From: Larix kaempferi | Taxonomy: Eukaryota; Streptophyta; Pinopsida; Pinales; Pinaceae | Assembly: GCA_027924585.1 (NCBI GenBank) | Contig: BSBM01000092.1 | Span: 12,027,501-12,091,500, forward strand | Direction of reading: 5' to 3' | DNA: 64,000 nt | Shown: one piece after another, positions 21,777 through 34,800 of the stretch | How the letters are laid out: every line of letters starts with the position of its first letter | How positions within the stretch are numbered: the stretch's first letter is position 1 | Notes under the pieces: model-generated | What the model saw: only the letters and a program-made list of their open reading frames with translations | What the model was told of the DNA's origin: nothing | Databases searched by the model: none | Translations under genes and position numbers: made by a program

Positions 21777-24329
21777 TGTTATCACACCACAGTAGCAGGG
21801 CTACTATTCTTGTTTAGCAGATATCTGCACAATCCAGAGCTTCCATTATTCAGAGCATGGCTATGATGATTTGTATATTTTGTGATCACTCATGATCAGA
21901 GCAGTGTATTATTCAGACTTATGTTAGACCTTGTGTCAAGGCTGAGCCTTGAGAGTTCAGATTTGATGACCGATGTGACTCTTTATCCCATACAGTTTCA
22001 GTTCAGTGCTTAGAGATGTATTGCAGCAGTGTTTCAGATGGTATATGATGTTTATTATTGTGATGATGTTGTATGATCTATGGATATTTTATCATTGACT
22101 GTGGATTATTATCTTGTTGATTTAGTCATGTTCACAACATCTGCTTGGTATATTATTCCTGATGTGGCAAACTGTTTAAAATGAACTATAAATCATAAAA
22201 TGGACAATTGCTTGCACATTTAGGTCATTTAACAAAACCCACTGGTTCTCCACCTTACATAGATATGGTCTTTCCTGACACCAGTTGTCTGCTAGTGTAG
22301 GCTCCATATTCACTTGACTCCATCCATACATGACTTTCCTATTTGACTTTAAACCTTGACCTGTCTCATTTGACTTTAAACCTTGACCTGTCTCATTTGA
22401 CTTTCTGATACTGAGGACTTCCCCATTTTTCTACCTCTGTGTTTGGATCACATCCCTGTATGTTCAGTGTCTCGGCTCTAAGTTGGTGACAAAACTTGCC
22501 TTTGGTGAGTTGGATTGTAAGCCTAAATCATTCTGGTCGGTTGTCCCGATGTTTTGCATTGGCTCGAACTCCCCCTAGTCACTTGAGATGTTGTTGGCTA
22601 AAATTGAAAGCTCACGTTCTACGTATGGAAACTTTTAAATTCGTCCATGGAAACTAAAAAGGGCAAGAGCGATGAACAGCTAAAAATACTCCTCGAAGAG
22701 TATAAGAAAAGTCCAAAAAGCAATGGTTCTTAAAAGCTATATCCAAACGATTGCTGACCTTATATGTATATGAAAACATGCCCTGGATGCAAGCTGCAAC
22801 TAGTTGTGCTTTTCAGCACACCTGAGATCTGAAGGGTTATGTAGGCCAAAAAGGCCATGAAATGAAATTGAATGATCCTAATGAACCTGGATAAACTTGA
22901 TGTAGACATGATGCCTAAGTTGAATAAGCACTCTCTAAACAACTTATCCGTTTGTGAGGCACAGCCATTCCCCGTGTTATTTTGTCCAAGCACAGAGTTT
23001 GTAGCTTCCCCCTTCTCCCAGTCCAAAGTATTTTGAGTTAAGTTAGACAAGTCAACCCCTTGGCCCAACCTTGTTCCTAGCCTTCATCCTTCACTAGCAG
23101 TTTGACCATGTCCAATGGGTGAGTTTGTCATTTGAACTATTGTGCAAGTAATTTTATATAACAAAGAAATATGCTAACTTGATTAATGCCACTGAATGGA
23201 TGTTATACTTTGAGCTTGGCTGTGAGAATGATTAGAGAAGCATGTCTTAGTCTACTGATGTGATTTATCCTTGGTTGTATATTATTGGGATCCGTGATGA
23301 TGTGGGCCATATATATATACCTATTGATGATGATTGATGGTCCCACATACTTGATGATTATGTCATATGATGGACATATGGTTCAGATGATGATTGATGT
23401 AGTTCAGCAGTTTTATTTATTACTCCAGATCATCAGATTATACACTGTCCATATATGGTGGACCCTACAGTTGGCCCATTAGGGCAACCCATGGTGTATG
23501 AGTACACATTCCTAGTGGATTTGGGTTTTCTGGATCCGATGAGACACTTATCTTTCAGTTCCGGGCACTTCTGACAGTGATTGATGCAGTTTTACACTTG
23601 TTGACCAGATTTGGGGCTGATTTCCCAGCCTGAGCAGCAGGGGTCATGAGAGGCCAGTTCACCTAGGGCGCTGTATTAGGAGGGGGTGGTCTAGCCACTT
23701 GTTTTTACCATTTACCCCCCCTTCTGGAGAGCCTGGTGGGCTCAGTTGGACAGCGCAGATGCCCCGGGAGGCAGTTTTGGCACTTTCACAGTTACCGAGG
23801 CAGTTAAAAAATGGGATAAAGTGGTCACTGAGAAATTCGATTTGGGCAATTGAGGCAAGTTTTTGGCATTTAGTTTTCACAGAGGTCTTCCAGGGTGATC
23901 CCACTATCTTCCAGCCAGTTTTCACCATGCGGGTAGGCCCACAGCGATCAAAGGAGGTCTTTTACTGCTTGTCTGTCACAGATTTTGAGGACAGATTTGA
24001 TCATTTATATTATCTTGGACATATTTTATTATTTTATTGTGCCTTGGGGATGAGCTAGTAAGGATTGATGCCTCCTAGCCCCACCATGTGCTTCTTATGT
24101 CATGTCCTAGTCATTATGAGGTGGATTTTGGTACTTTTACCCCCTCTAGTGGATGACATCACCCTCCATGACTATTTTAGACTATGACGTCATCATTATA
24201 TTGGGTGATCCATGTGATATATTGTTATGATTCATTATTAGCCATTGATCATGTATTGAGATCTTTTAATCTCAACCACTCATTTGATTAGTATTGTAAA
24301 GTGGTATAGAGTTTTGGTCTTTATTATCA

Positions 24330-24336
24330 TATATAA
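24330..24336 (+). promoter_or_regulatory. TATA box of LTR-A (A5)
   Basis: ATCATATATAAGGAGGAGAG, same position and context as 3074 in A2, followed by TCACCTTTGGAGCTCTGG. Confidence 0.6.
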
Positions 24337-26075
24337 GGAGGAGAGCCCCTATTGTATAGTTCACCTTTGGAGCTCTGGAATATTGGAATAGAACACTTCT
24401 TTGTGGAGCATATCTCTCTTGTCTTGTGGATTCTCTTGCATCTTGAGTATATAGTATCTCTTCTATGTATCATTGTGGATTTTGGTGCTTCTACTAGTTT
24501 TCTTGCAGGAAAGTCGAATTGGTGGAGAGGAGGGCGAATTCTTGAGGGTTATTGCTGGAGGGATCCACATATTCTCTCTTGGGTTGATCTTGTGACAGGG
24601 AGTATCATTATTGTATCTTCGTGACATAGTTGATGCTTTCTATTGCATCTTTCTATTATTTTCATAATCATCTTACTTGACTTGTTTCTTTGATCTTGCC
24701 TTGTAGGAGGAGGACGATTTGGCTATCTTAGAGGAGGACGTTTTGGTTGGAGTTCTTGGATCTCACTCTTGAATATACACATAGGAGAATGCTATCAATT
24801 TGCAAGGTGGCCACAAGCAATTGAGGTAAGATCTACAAGGTATGTGCCTCTTTCCATCCATTCTCTCGTCATTGGTCACAAACCCTAATTAATCAAAACC
24901 CCAATTTTGGTTTTTCTTAGATCTACTTAGATCTAGCCTTGCTTTTGAAAAGATCTTAAGAACCCACTTCTATATCATCCACCCCTAGTTGGATCTATAG
25001 TTTGGTGGTGATTGGGTTAAAATTAACACACTTTTCAAGGCAATATAGCCCTCTTGAACCAAATCGCACTTCTTTGGAGAGGCTTGTTGGGTTAGATCTA
25101 GCATGTGGATAGGTGAGATCCCACTTGATTTGCAATCTACACACTTGACAACCTACCCCTAGACTTTTACTTGGGTGATTTCTACCTTGTGGGCATCATT
25201 CCACATTTTAAGGGATTAAAACCCCCTTTTGAACTACTTGGCACCTTAAAACTCAGATCTAGTAAGATCTAACCCTTGGATTGACTTGATTTTCTAGATC
25301 CACATAGATTATTGCCTAAACTACTTGGATCTACAATTTGGTGGCCATTGGACTTGATTTGACCCACCTTATCCACCTTTTAGCCCTCCTTGAGCAAGGT
25401 CGCACTTCCTTGGGTGACTGAGTTTGCCCACTTCTAAGACCTAGGTAGTTGAGATTTCAGTGGATTTGGAACAGGCATACCTTGAAACCTATATCTAGAG
25501 TTTCATTTTGTTACGATCTGCCTTGGGGGTAGCATTCCTTGTTTTAAGGGATTGTGGTCCACTTGGGTCATTTCATGAAATCCTAGATCTAGCAAGATCC
25601 AACCACTCGATCTCAATTAGCCCACTTGACTTGACCTCTAGGTGTCTCGATCTACATTTTGACATATCTTTTGACTCCATTAACCCATCCAACAAGGCAC
25701 TAGTCCTCCTTAGGCAAGTTGCACTCCTTGGGAATTGTGTCAAACCTTATATCTCATATGTGGGTATTTCTAGTTTCAAATTAGATCCGTACATCTACTC
25801 ATTACATATCCTCTAGTGCCAATTGCATCCCTTAATTTCACCTTGTGGGTCCACATCAAGCCATTTCACATATCCCAAGAAAGTAGGACCCACTTGTGTA
25901 ACACATGGTACTATACCTTGTCATTATAACTAATCATATGGCTTAAATCATACATTGGTTGAAACACTAATCATTTCTCAAACCACCTTCAACCATACTT
26001 TAACTTCTAGGTCCACTTAACCTTGCATTGGTTTCCGTAACTCATTATCTACTTATCCCTAGGAACCTTTGTTTG

Positions 26076-26080
26076 GGTCC
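26076..26080. repeat. target site duplication of A6, left copy (GGTCC)
   Basis: GGTCC before A6 is repeated exactly at 30536-30540 after it. The uninterrupted family text is GGGTCCAATCA, so the site is a clean 5-bp duplication. Confidence 0.9.
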
Positions 26081-29000
26081 TGTTATCACACCATAGTAGC
26101 GGGGCTACCATTCTTGCTTAGCAGATATCTACACATTCCAGAGCTTCCATTATTCAGAGCATGGCTATGATGATTGTATATTTTGTGATCACTCATGATC
26201 AGAGCAGTATATTATTCAAATTTATGTTAGACCTTGTGTCAAGGCTGAGCCTTGAGAGTGCAGATTTGATGACTGATGTGACCCTTTATCCCATACAGTT
26301 TCAGTTCAGTGCTTAGAGATGTATTGCAGCAGTGTTTTAGATGGTACTATGATGATGTTGTATGATCTATGGATGCTTTATCACTGACTGTGGATTATTA
26401 TCTTGTTGATTTAGTCATGTTCATAGCATCTGCTTGGTATATTATTCCTGATGTGGCAAACTGTTTAAAATAAACTGTAAATCATAAAATGGACAATTGC
26501 TTGCACATTTAGGTCATTTAACAAAACCCACTGGTTTTTCACCTTACATAGATATGGTCTTTCCCGACACCAGTTGTCTGCTAGTGTAGGCTCCATATTC
26601 ACTTGACTCCATCCATACATGACCTTCCTATTTGACTTTAAACCTTGACCTGTCTCATTTGACTTTCTGATACCGAGGACTTCCCCATTTTTCTACCTCT
26701 GTGTTTGGACCGCATCCCTGTATATTCAGTGTCTCGGCTCTGAGTTGGTGACAAAACTTGCCTTCGGTGAGTTGGATTGTAGGCCTAGATCATTCTGGTC
26801 GGTTGTCCCGATGTTTTGGCATTGGCTCGAACTCCCCCTAGTCACTTGAGATGTTGTTGGCTAAAACTGAAAGCTCATGTTCTACCTATGGAAACTTAAA
26901 AATTCCCCCATGGAAACAAAAAAAAAAAGGGCAAGAGCGATGAACAGATAAAAATACTCCTCGAAGAGTATAAAAAAAAGGTCCAAAAAGCAATGGCTCT
27001 TAAAAGTTATATCTAAACAATTGTTGACCTTATATATATTGGAAAAACATGCCCTGGATGCAAGCTGCAACTAGTTGTGCATCTCAGCACATCTGAAATC
27101 CGAAGGGTTATGTAGGCCAAAAAGGCCATGGAATAAAATTGAATGATCCTAATGAACCTGGATCAACTTGATGTAGACATGATGCCTAAGTTGAATAAGC
27201 ACTCTCTAAACAACTTATCCATTTGTGAGGCACAACCATCCCCCGTGTTCTTTTGTCCAACACAGAGTTTGTAGCTTCCCCCTTCTCCCAGTCCAAAGTA
27301 TTTTTGAGTTAAGTTAGACAAGTCAACCCCTTGGCCCAACCTTGTTCCTAGCCTTCATCCTTCACTAGCAGTTTGACCATGTCCAATGGGTGAGTTTGTC
27401 ATTTGAACTATTGTGCAAGTAATTTTATATAATGAAGGAACATGCTAACTTGATTAATGCCACTGAATGGATCTTATACTTTGAGCTAGGCTGTGAAAAT
27501 GATTAGAGAAGCATGTCTTAGTCTACTGATGTGATTTATCCTTGGTTATATATATTATGGGGATCTGTGATGATGTGGGCCATGTATAGATGCCTATTGA
27601 TTATGATTGATGGTCTCACATGCTTGATGATGATATCATATGATGGACATATGATGCAGATGATGATTGATCCAGTTCAGCAGGTTTTATTACTACTTCA
27701 GATCAACAGATTATACATTGTCCATATATGGTGGACCCTACAGCTGGCCCATTAGGGCAACCCATGGTGTATGAGTACACATTTCTAGTGGATTTGGGTC
27801 TTCTGGATCCATTGAGACACTTATCTTTCAGTTCCGGGCACTTCTGACAGTGATTGATGTAGTTTTACACTTGTTGACCAGATTTGGGGCTGATTGGCCA
27901 GTTCACCTAGGGCGCTGATGATGGAGGGGGTGGTCCAGCCACTTGTTTTTACCATTTACCCCCCCCTTCTGGAGAGCCTGGTGGGATCAGATGGACAGCG
28001 TTGGTACCCTAGGAGGCAGTTTTGGCACTTTCACAGTTACCGAGGCAGTTAAAAAATGGGATAAAGTGGTCACTGAGGAAATCGATTTGGGCAATTGAGG
28101 CAAGGTTTTGGCATTTGGTCTTCACAGAGGTTTTCCAGGGTGGCATCACTATCTTCCAGTCAGTTTTCACCATGTGGGTATGCCCACATTGATCACACGA
28201 GGTCATTTACTGCTTGACTGTCATGGATTCGGAGGACAGCTTTGGTCATTTATATTATCTTGGACATATTTTATTATTTTATTGTGCCTTGGGGATGAGC
28301 TAGTAAGGATTGATGCCTCCTAGCCCCACCATGTGCTTATGTTGTCATGTCCTAGTCATCATGAGGTGGATTTTGGCACCTATACTTCTCTAGTGGATGA
28401 CGTCACCTCCTTTTTGTACCATTTAGTGGGGGCGCTATCATTATGTTGGGTGATCCATGTGATATATTGTTATGATTTATTGTTAACCGTTGATTAGATC
28501 TTATGATCTTTTAATCTTAGCCACTCATGTAAAAAGTGGTTATGATTGTACTCTCTCCCCATCCTATTTAAGGAGGGAGCCTCTCATTGTAAAAATCATC
28601 TAGAGATTTTTGGCTCTTGGCTCTTGGAATAAAATTTCTATTTTTTGGAGTACATGCTTGGATTGGAGTGGATGTTGGTTGTTTCAATTGTAAATGCTTT
28701 TGTCCATTGCACTGGAGGATCTATTGTAGCTATCTTGCATATTTGCCATATCTTATTTACAGGTTAAGAGGACGTTTTTGGACAAGTGCGAATTGGTGGG
28801 GAGGCTTGCCCTTCAAGCTTGGAGGAAGACGTTTTGGTTTGACAGGGAGTGGTTTTGCCTTTGTGTCAACTATTCTTTGTTTATCTCTCTCCTGCTTGTA
28901 TCTACCTTCAACATGTTAAACTGATTGATGCTTTGCTCCTTGGTTTGACAGGTTAGAGGGAATCACATGTGGCTTGGGAAAATCGATTTGGCAAGAGGGC

Positions 29001-30535
29001 TTCAAGAATTCTCCATTTGATCTTTGGCAAAGTAATCCTCGTCTCAACTAGCATTCATCTCTTCATCCAGGTATGCTCCAAGAGGTATGATCTTCTTCTT
29101 CCTTGAATCATCCATAATCTCTAGATCATAAAAACCCTAATTGATTAAAACCCTTGTCTTTGGTTTTTTTAGATCTACTTAGATCTAGCCTTGCTTTTGA
29201 AGAGATATTGAAAACCCACCTCTATAGCATCCACCCCTAGTTGGATCTATAGTTTGGTGGTGATTGGCTTAGAATTGACACACTTTTCAAGGCAAAAGGC
29301 CCTCTTGAACCCAAATCGCACTTCCTAGAGAGAGGCTTGTTTGGTTAGATCTAGCACATGGGTAGGTGAGATCCCACTTGATTGGTAATCTACACACTTG
29401 TTAACCTACCCCCAGATTCTTACTTTGGTGAATTCTACCTTGTGGACATCATTCCATGTTTTAAGAGGTTAAAACCCCCTTTTGAATTTCTTGGTACCTT
29501 AAAACTCAGATCTACTAAGATCTAACCCTTGGATTGACTTTATTTTTTGGGATCTACATAGATCGCGGTACAAGCCACTTAGATCTACAGTTTGGTGGAT
29601 ATTGGACTTGATTTGGTCCACTTAACCCACCTTTTAACCCTCCTTGAGCAAAGTCGCACTCCCTTGGGTGAGTGAGTTTGCCCACTTTGAGGAAGTGGGT
29701 GATTGAGATTTTCGTGGATTTGGAACGGCCATAGCTTGAAACCTAGGTCTAGAGCATCATTTTGTGACGATTTGCCTTGGGGGTAGCATTCCTTGTTTCA
29801 AGGGATTGTGGTCCACTTAGGGTCATTTCATGAAAACCTAGATCTAGCAAGATCCAACCATTCAATCTCATCTAGCCCACTTGACTTGGCTTCTAGGTGT
29901 CCCGATCTACATTTTGACATACCTTTTGACCCCATTAGCCCATTTAACAAGGCACTAGTCCTCCTCAAAGCAAGTCGCACTCCTTGGGAATTGTGTCAAA
30001 CCCTAGATCTAGTACATGGGTACTCCTAAAATTAACTTAGATCCATAGATCTAATCATTACGTAACCTCTAGTACCAATTTCACACCTTAGCTTCACTTT
30101 GTGGGCCCACTTAAAGCCATTTCACACATCCCAAGAAAATAGGACCCACTTGTGTAAACATATGGTACTACACCTTGTCATCATACCCAGTTATGTGGCC
30201 TAAACCATACATAGGTTGAAACACTAACAATTTCTCAAACCACCTTCAACCACACCTCAACTTCTAGGTCCACTTAGCCTTGCATTGGTTTCCGTAACTC
30301 ATCATTTACTTCCTCTTAGAAACCTTTGTTTGGGTCCAATCAACTGTGATTGGTTATAGGGTCTCCCCCTAGGTCTTGTTTCACCTTGACTTAAAGCGAA
30401 GAGTGCCTCGGTTGACGTGACTCCCACCTTGCATTGGGAACCGTGGCATCTCTTGGGTCACCTCTTTACTTGCCTGTCTCCTCTACCGTCCCGGATGGGA
30501 TACCACTAGGGGCAACTACAAGTTGCGTGATAATA
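26081..30535 (+). mobile_element. solo LTR-A copy A6 nested in A5
   Basis: Full LTR, 4455 bp, from TGTTATCACACCATAGTAGC to GCGTGATAATA, with perfect GGTCC target duplications. A TATTTAAGGAGGGAG box at 28565 is followed by AATAAA at 28628. The orientation matches that of A5. Because A6 interrupts A5, A5 is the older insertion. No gag or pol is present. Confidence 0.9.
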
Positions 30536-30540
30536 GGTCC

Positions 30541-30738
30541 AATCATCTTTGATTGGTAATAGGGTCTCCCCCTAGGTCTTGACTCATCTAGATCTAAAGT
30601 GAAGAGTACCTCGGTTGACGTGACTCCCACCTTGCATTGGGAATCGTGGCATCTTTTGGGTCACCTCTTTAGTTGTCCATCTCCTCTACCGTCCCAGATG
30701 GGATACCATTAGGGGCAACTACAAGTTGTGTGATAATA
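30541..30738 (+). mobile_element. solo LTR-A copy A5, 3' end
   Basis: AATCATCTTTGATTGG through TTGTGTGATAATA is the missing end of A5, nearly the same as the end of A6 just before it (30341-30535). The apparent local duplication of 30341-30535 is explained by the nested insertion. Confidence 0.85.
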
Positions 30739-30743
30739 GACAC

Positions 30744-31521
30744 TCCTCCTTTTTCTCCACATACTGTTGAAGTCTTGGACAACTTTATACCTTGTAATAT
30801 CTTTCAAACCAAACTTTCTAAGGATGACTATTATGAACATGAGAATGGGTATAGCTAGGGATGTGGTGTCAACGATGAAGACTCTCTCATATCTGACATA
30901 GATGGGAATGATGACTGTTTGACTTCTATTGAAAATCCAGTTTATGAGACTTTTGAAAATCTTGTTGAGAATCCCATCTATGATATAGCTAGTAAAGGGA
31001 GTGTTGGCTTTGAGACCATGAGGAATTTTGATACTTCTCATGATCAATTAGAGCCATTAATGAGTATCAGTATTGAGGATTTGGATCAGCAGTATAACGA
31101 AGAGTTGGATATGATGCAATCAGTGAAATGTCAATTTCAACCTTCATCAGCGCATTCAGAAGTTCCTTATGATTTGGAGCAGCTTGGGGCTTATACTTTC
31201 ACAGAAATGAACTATCAGAAGAGCCCTTCAGATCAATATGATGAGGTAGTAGGTCTGCTTTATCATTCCGAGTTTTTTCTCAACCCTATCCAGTCATGGG
31301 TAGAAGAGGCATGCATGAGAACTTACCATTGGGGGAAGCACTTCAAAGATCTATCATATGCCTATGATCACCCATCCAATCCTCCAATCCAGAATTATCA
31401 TGCAGGTTTGCATTTTCTAAATAAGGTATCCTTGTTTTGGCTGGTAACCAAACACAAGGTGAAAAGTTTTTATATTGATAAAATGTTGAGATGGTTGCAT
31501 TGGATTTATCATTTTACTTAG
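30744..31521 (+). pseudogene. family-B gag-like ORF, second part
   Basis: The frame resumes with T-CCT-CCT and reads to TAG at 31519. One in-frame stop lies at 30856 (TAG). With the first part it makes 561 codons including the stop, with no frameshift across the insertion. This half is acidic (DDCLTSIENPVYETFENL, an ENP(V/I)Y(E/D) motif twice, then YNEELDMMQ) and ends in a hydrophobic W/F-rich segment (VSLFWLVTKH, KMLRWLHWIYHF). I see no protease DTG, RT or integrase motif. Its function beyond being the tail of a gag-type protein is unknown. Confidence 0.7.
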
Positions 31522-31819
31522 CATTTATTTTGTTATGCTTAGAGTAGGAAAATAAGCTCATCAAGTGAGCATTTACTTTCAACATTTCTTTTTCAATACT
31601 TTCCTTTATGTACTTAGAATTTTTCATTAATCAATTTTTAGTTTTTGAATAATGCAACTTATGGTTCATTGGCCTCTTATAAGAACTTGTGCTACTGAAA
31701 GGTTTTCTTGTCAAGTTGAGATGTTTTTACAGGTCATAGAAACTGGAGATTTTGGTATTCTCGTATGCTCTCCTTGCCTGAAGACCGGATCGAGCACACG
31801 TCCCACAGTTGGTGCCAGA
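31522..31819 (+). other. untranslated 3' region of family B
   Basis: About 300 bp between the gag-like stop and the 3' LTR. There is no purine run before TGTTACC; the text there is CACAGTTGGTGCCAGA. The polypurine tract may be lost or atypical. Confidence 0.5.
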
Positions 31820-34800
31820 TGTTACCAGTTAAGTTGTACTTAGTTGGACTATCAAGTGAGCGGGCAAAGTTGAACATGTTACATGTTCGTTTTCAATGAT
31901 TTGATGTCCATCAGGCCTTTTTGAGGGCCCCTTTTTTACTTTTTTTTACCACATGTCCATGGCCTTGCAGGGTTTGTAATAAATGTACTGGCATGGTGTT
32001 TTGTAAAGGACTTGGTTCCCTAGGACTTTTTGACTAAGTTAGGTATTCCAAGGAGTTTTTTTCATCTATTAATTATGTCTTGCATTAGTGCATAACATAA
32101 TTTTTGGGTTTTTCTCCTGCTCCTCCAAAGCTGGAATGCCTGGGGAGGTTAACGGGCCTTAGGGGATTGTTAAAGTCCATGGGTCAATGTATATGAACAT
32201 GCTAGACATTGTTTTTGAGTCATATGGACATGTGCTAAGTCCCCTTAGGTTGTTTTTTAATTTTCGGCGAAAAATATTTTTTCCGTAAATGAGCCATTTT
32301 TTAATGGTTTCTTTAAAAATATTGTAATTGGCCTAGAAATGTCATCTAGGGGTCTTTTTGGCGTTGGGGGTGCTTGTTTTCTAACTTAGAGCACCAACCT
32401 TACCCCTAAACCCACTTTCCATAGTCATTGGGTCATTTATTTTTCACTTATGGCTAAAAAATAAAAAAATAAAAAGTGAAAAATAGTGAAAAAAATGAAA
32501 AAGTCCAAAAATCATTAAAAAATTAAATCCATAATTTTGGGGATTTAATGTCAGAATCAGATCAGCATTGTTTGTGGAGAGTTTTGGGTTGATTTATATG
32601 ACGTATGGGCAGCCCATATTGTGGGAATGACTCCCCCATTTGAGGGAGGCGCATTTCCTCAACTTGGGCACATTTCTAAATTGAGTGGGGCCCCACGAAT
32701 CAAGGGTATGACAGCATGTTTTGTGGCTGATATGGGGCTGCGTTTGGGCAGCATATTAGAAGGGATTGGCAGCCCCTATCTCTCCATCTATCAAGCCATC
32801 TATCAAGCCATCTATTCCACCTTCTTCTCCTCAACTTGGGCGCCCCCTCTCGTTGAGTTTTTTCTATATAAGCAAGTTCATTCTCATTGTTTTCTCATGA
32901 GAAGGTGGAACCTTTGCTCCTATCTTTGTAATACTTCTGCATTTGTTTATGAATAAAAGGCTTTGGAGGCAAATCTCTGTGTGGACTCTCATGTTGTGGA
33001 TGATCATGTTCTATTTTAATAGATGAGGTAATCTGTGTCTTTACATGTTTATTCATGCTTGTTTATTGATCAATCACTAGCTTTTGAAGGAGATGTTTAT
33101 CTTATTAAGGTAAAGATAGTGTAATCTAATGCATTATTTTTACTGTTGGTTATCATAGAGTGCTTAGAGTTCAATGTCGTTTTTGTTTAAATGCTTGAAT
33201 CTGATTCTCTATTTTAGTCTACACTAGTTGCATTTGATCTTGCTTGTGTGAGTTGTCTTTTATGTTTATAGGTTGCTGATCCGAAGAGTTGGTGGAGCTT
33301 GCTTGCATCCATTGGTCTTCGAAATTGATTCAAGGAGAACTAGTCCCATTGATCCCCACGGTGGAGGACTCCATAGCCTAAATTCAATACGTTTCTTCTT
33401 CTTCTCATCAACATAAAAATCTTCAAATTTCTCTTGGTTACTTTGGTTTGCATATTTCAGACCTCATTCTTATTTAAATATCATAAGTATGTCTGATTTT
33501 TGTATTAGATCTTAAGTTCATCTTGAAGTAAAAACTTTATCTAGATCTAATTGATGCATGCTTCTTGTTAAAGTGTGTTTTTCCGAATATTTTAAGGGCT
33601 TAAACAAGTAGTTTGTTTGACTGAACTTCATGTTTATTTGGCTGATTTAAAGAGTTGATAATTTGCAGCCCTCAAAAGCTTGCAAAGATTCCAAGTAAAA
33701 AGGCCCCAATTCTTGTTTTACTTGGTTAAATTTTGTCATTTTTAACTAGTTTTAACACTTAGTTTTTTTCTGGGTTTTTTAGGAGGTGTTCCAAAGACAC
33801 TCTGAAAGTGTTTTTGGGCATCTTATGCTGACATTTGCTTGCTGGTTTGAAGCAAAAGACGGACAGGTAGGAGGAGGTGTTGTCGAAATTTCAAGGATCC
33901 AGGCAATCCGGAGGACCAAAACTGATATTTTGTAAAACCGGTTAATTTTTTCCTTCAAAATTGTAAGCCGCCAAGTCACTTTAAGTAGACTGGGGCACTT
34001 CTCTGACCGTTGTAAAAGATTATTAAACGAGAGCAAGTGGGCTAACCAGCGCCCACTCCCCATCCCCCCAGGGGTGGCCTGTGTCGTCTCTTTTCGTGGT
34101 GTGATTTTTAGTGTAGTTTATTTCTTTTATTTTTTCGGCATTTAATAAAACTAACTAGGTTTAAAATTTACCTTGTTGGTCCGTTCCACTGGCAGGCCAC
34201 AAGTTCACTCAGGACAAATTTTTATCATTTTTTTTACAAACTCAAACGCCCCCTTGCTTTCCCGAAGTAGGGTTTCAGAACAAGGGCTTGCCCGAGTACT
34301 GGCTTGAAAAGAGACTCTTGGGGTTTTAAAAGATAAAATTTTGGTTCATAAAAAAGTTAAAAAATTTCCAAGGTCTTCTCCCGTATGCTCTGTGGCCAAC
34401 TTGCAGCTCAGTCTGATCATGTTGGTATGCATCAAAAAGGGGAAGATGACTAGTAATAGGATCTAACACCATCCCAATAAAAATACCTTTTTGTGAAAAT
34501 CCGGCACAACGCGAGCATTTTGTTGTCGTGGGCAAATTTTTCAGAGGACTTGGGACAAAACTGGGTAGTGACCTCTTGGAAACCGTTAGGCTTGCCCTCG
34601 TTGGTACAACATCTGAACATCTCCTTGAGATTTCGATCCAGCCCAAGTCTGAGTGAGAAGCCACACATCAAAATTCCAGACATGTTCCTCGTACCTTTGC
34701 GTATATTGGGAACCCACCAGCCCTCATAAAAAGATCACTACCACATTAAATTTAAAATAAACCAAGAACACTTGCACAACATTTACTTTTTCAGTTCATG

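Larger units (their letters stand above)
21777..26080 (+). mobile_element. solo LTR-A copy A5, main part
   Basis: Starts TGTTATCACACCACAGTAGC and carries the LTR-A TATA box at 24330 and the ~330-bp repeats after it. It runs to GTTTGGGTCC, where A6 is inserted. The missing last 198 bp lie after A6 (30541-30738), giving a 4502-bp LTR with no internal domain. It sits in the gag-like ORF of family B. A 28-bp duplication (TTTGACTTTAAACCTTGACC type) near 22345-22400 is private to this copy. Confidence 0.9.

Noticed and set aside
30341-30738. Apparent 200-bp tandem duplication
   Set aside because: Explained by the ends of A6 and A5 lying side by side with the GGTCC target duplication between them.
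5515-30738. LTR-A as a DNA transposon with long inverted repeats, because TGTTATCAC and GTGATAACA face each other
   Set aside because: The inverted match covers only about 9 bp within a copy. The longer inverted matches come from separate copies in opposite orientation. Solo copies with 5-bp duplications and a promoter fit an LTR.
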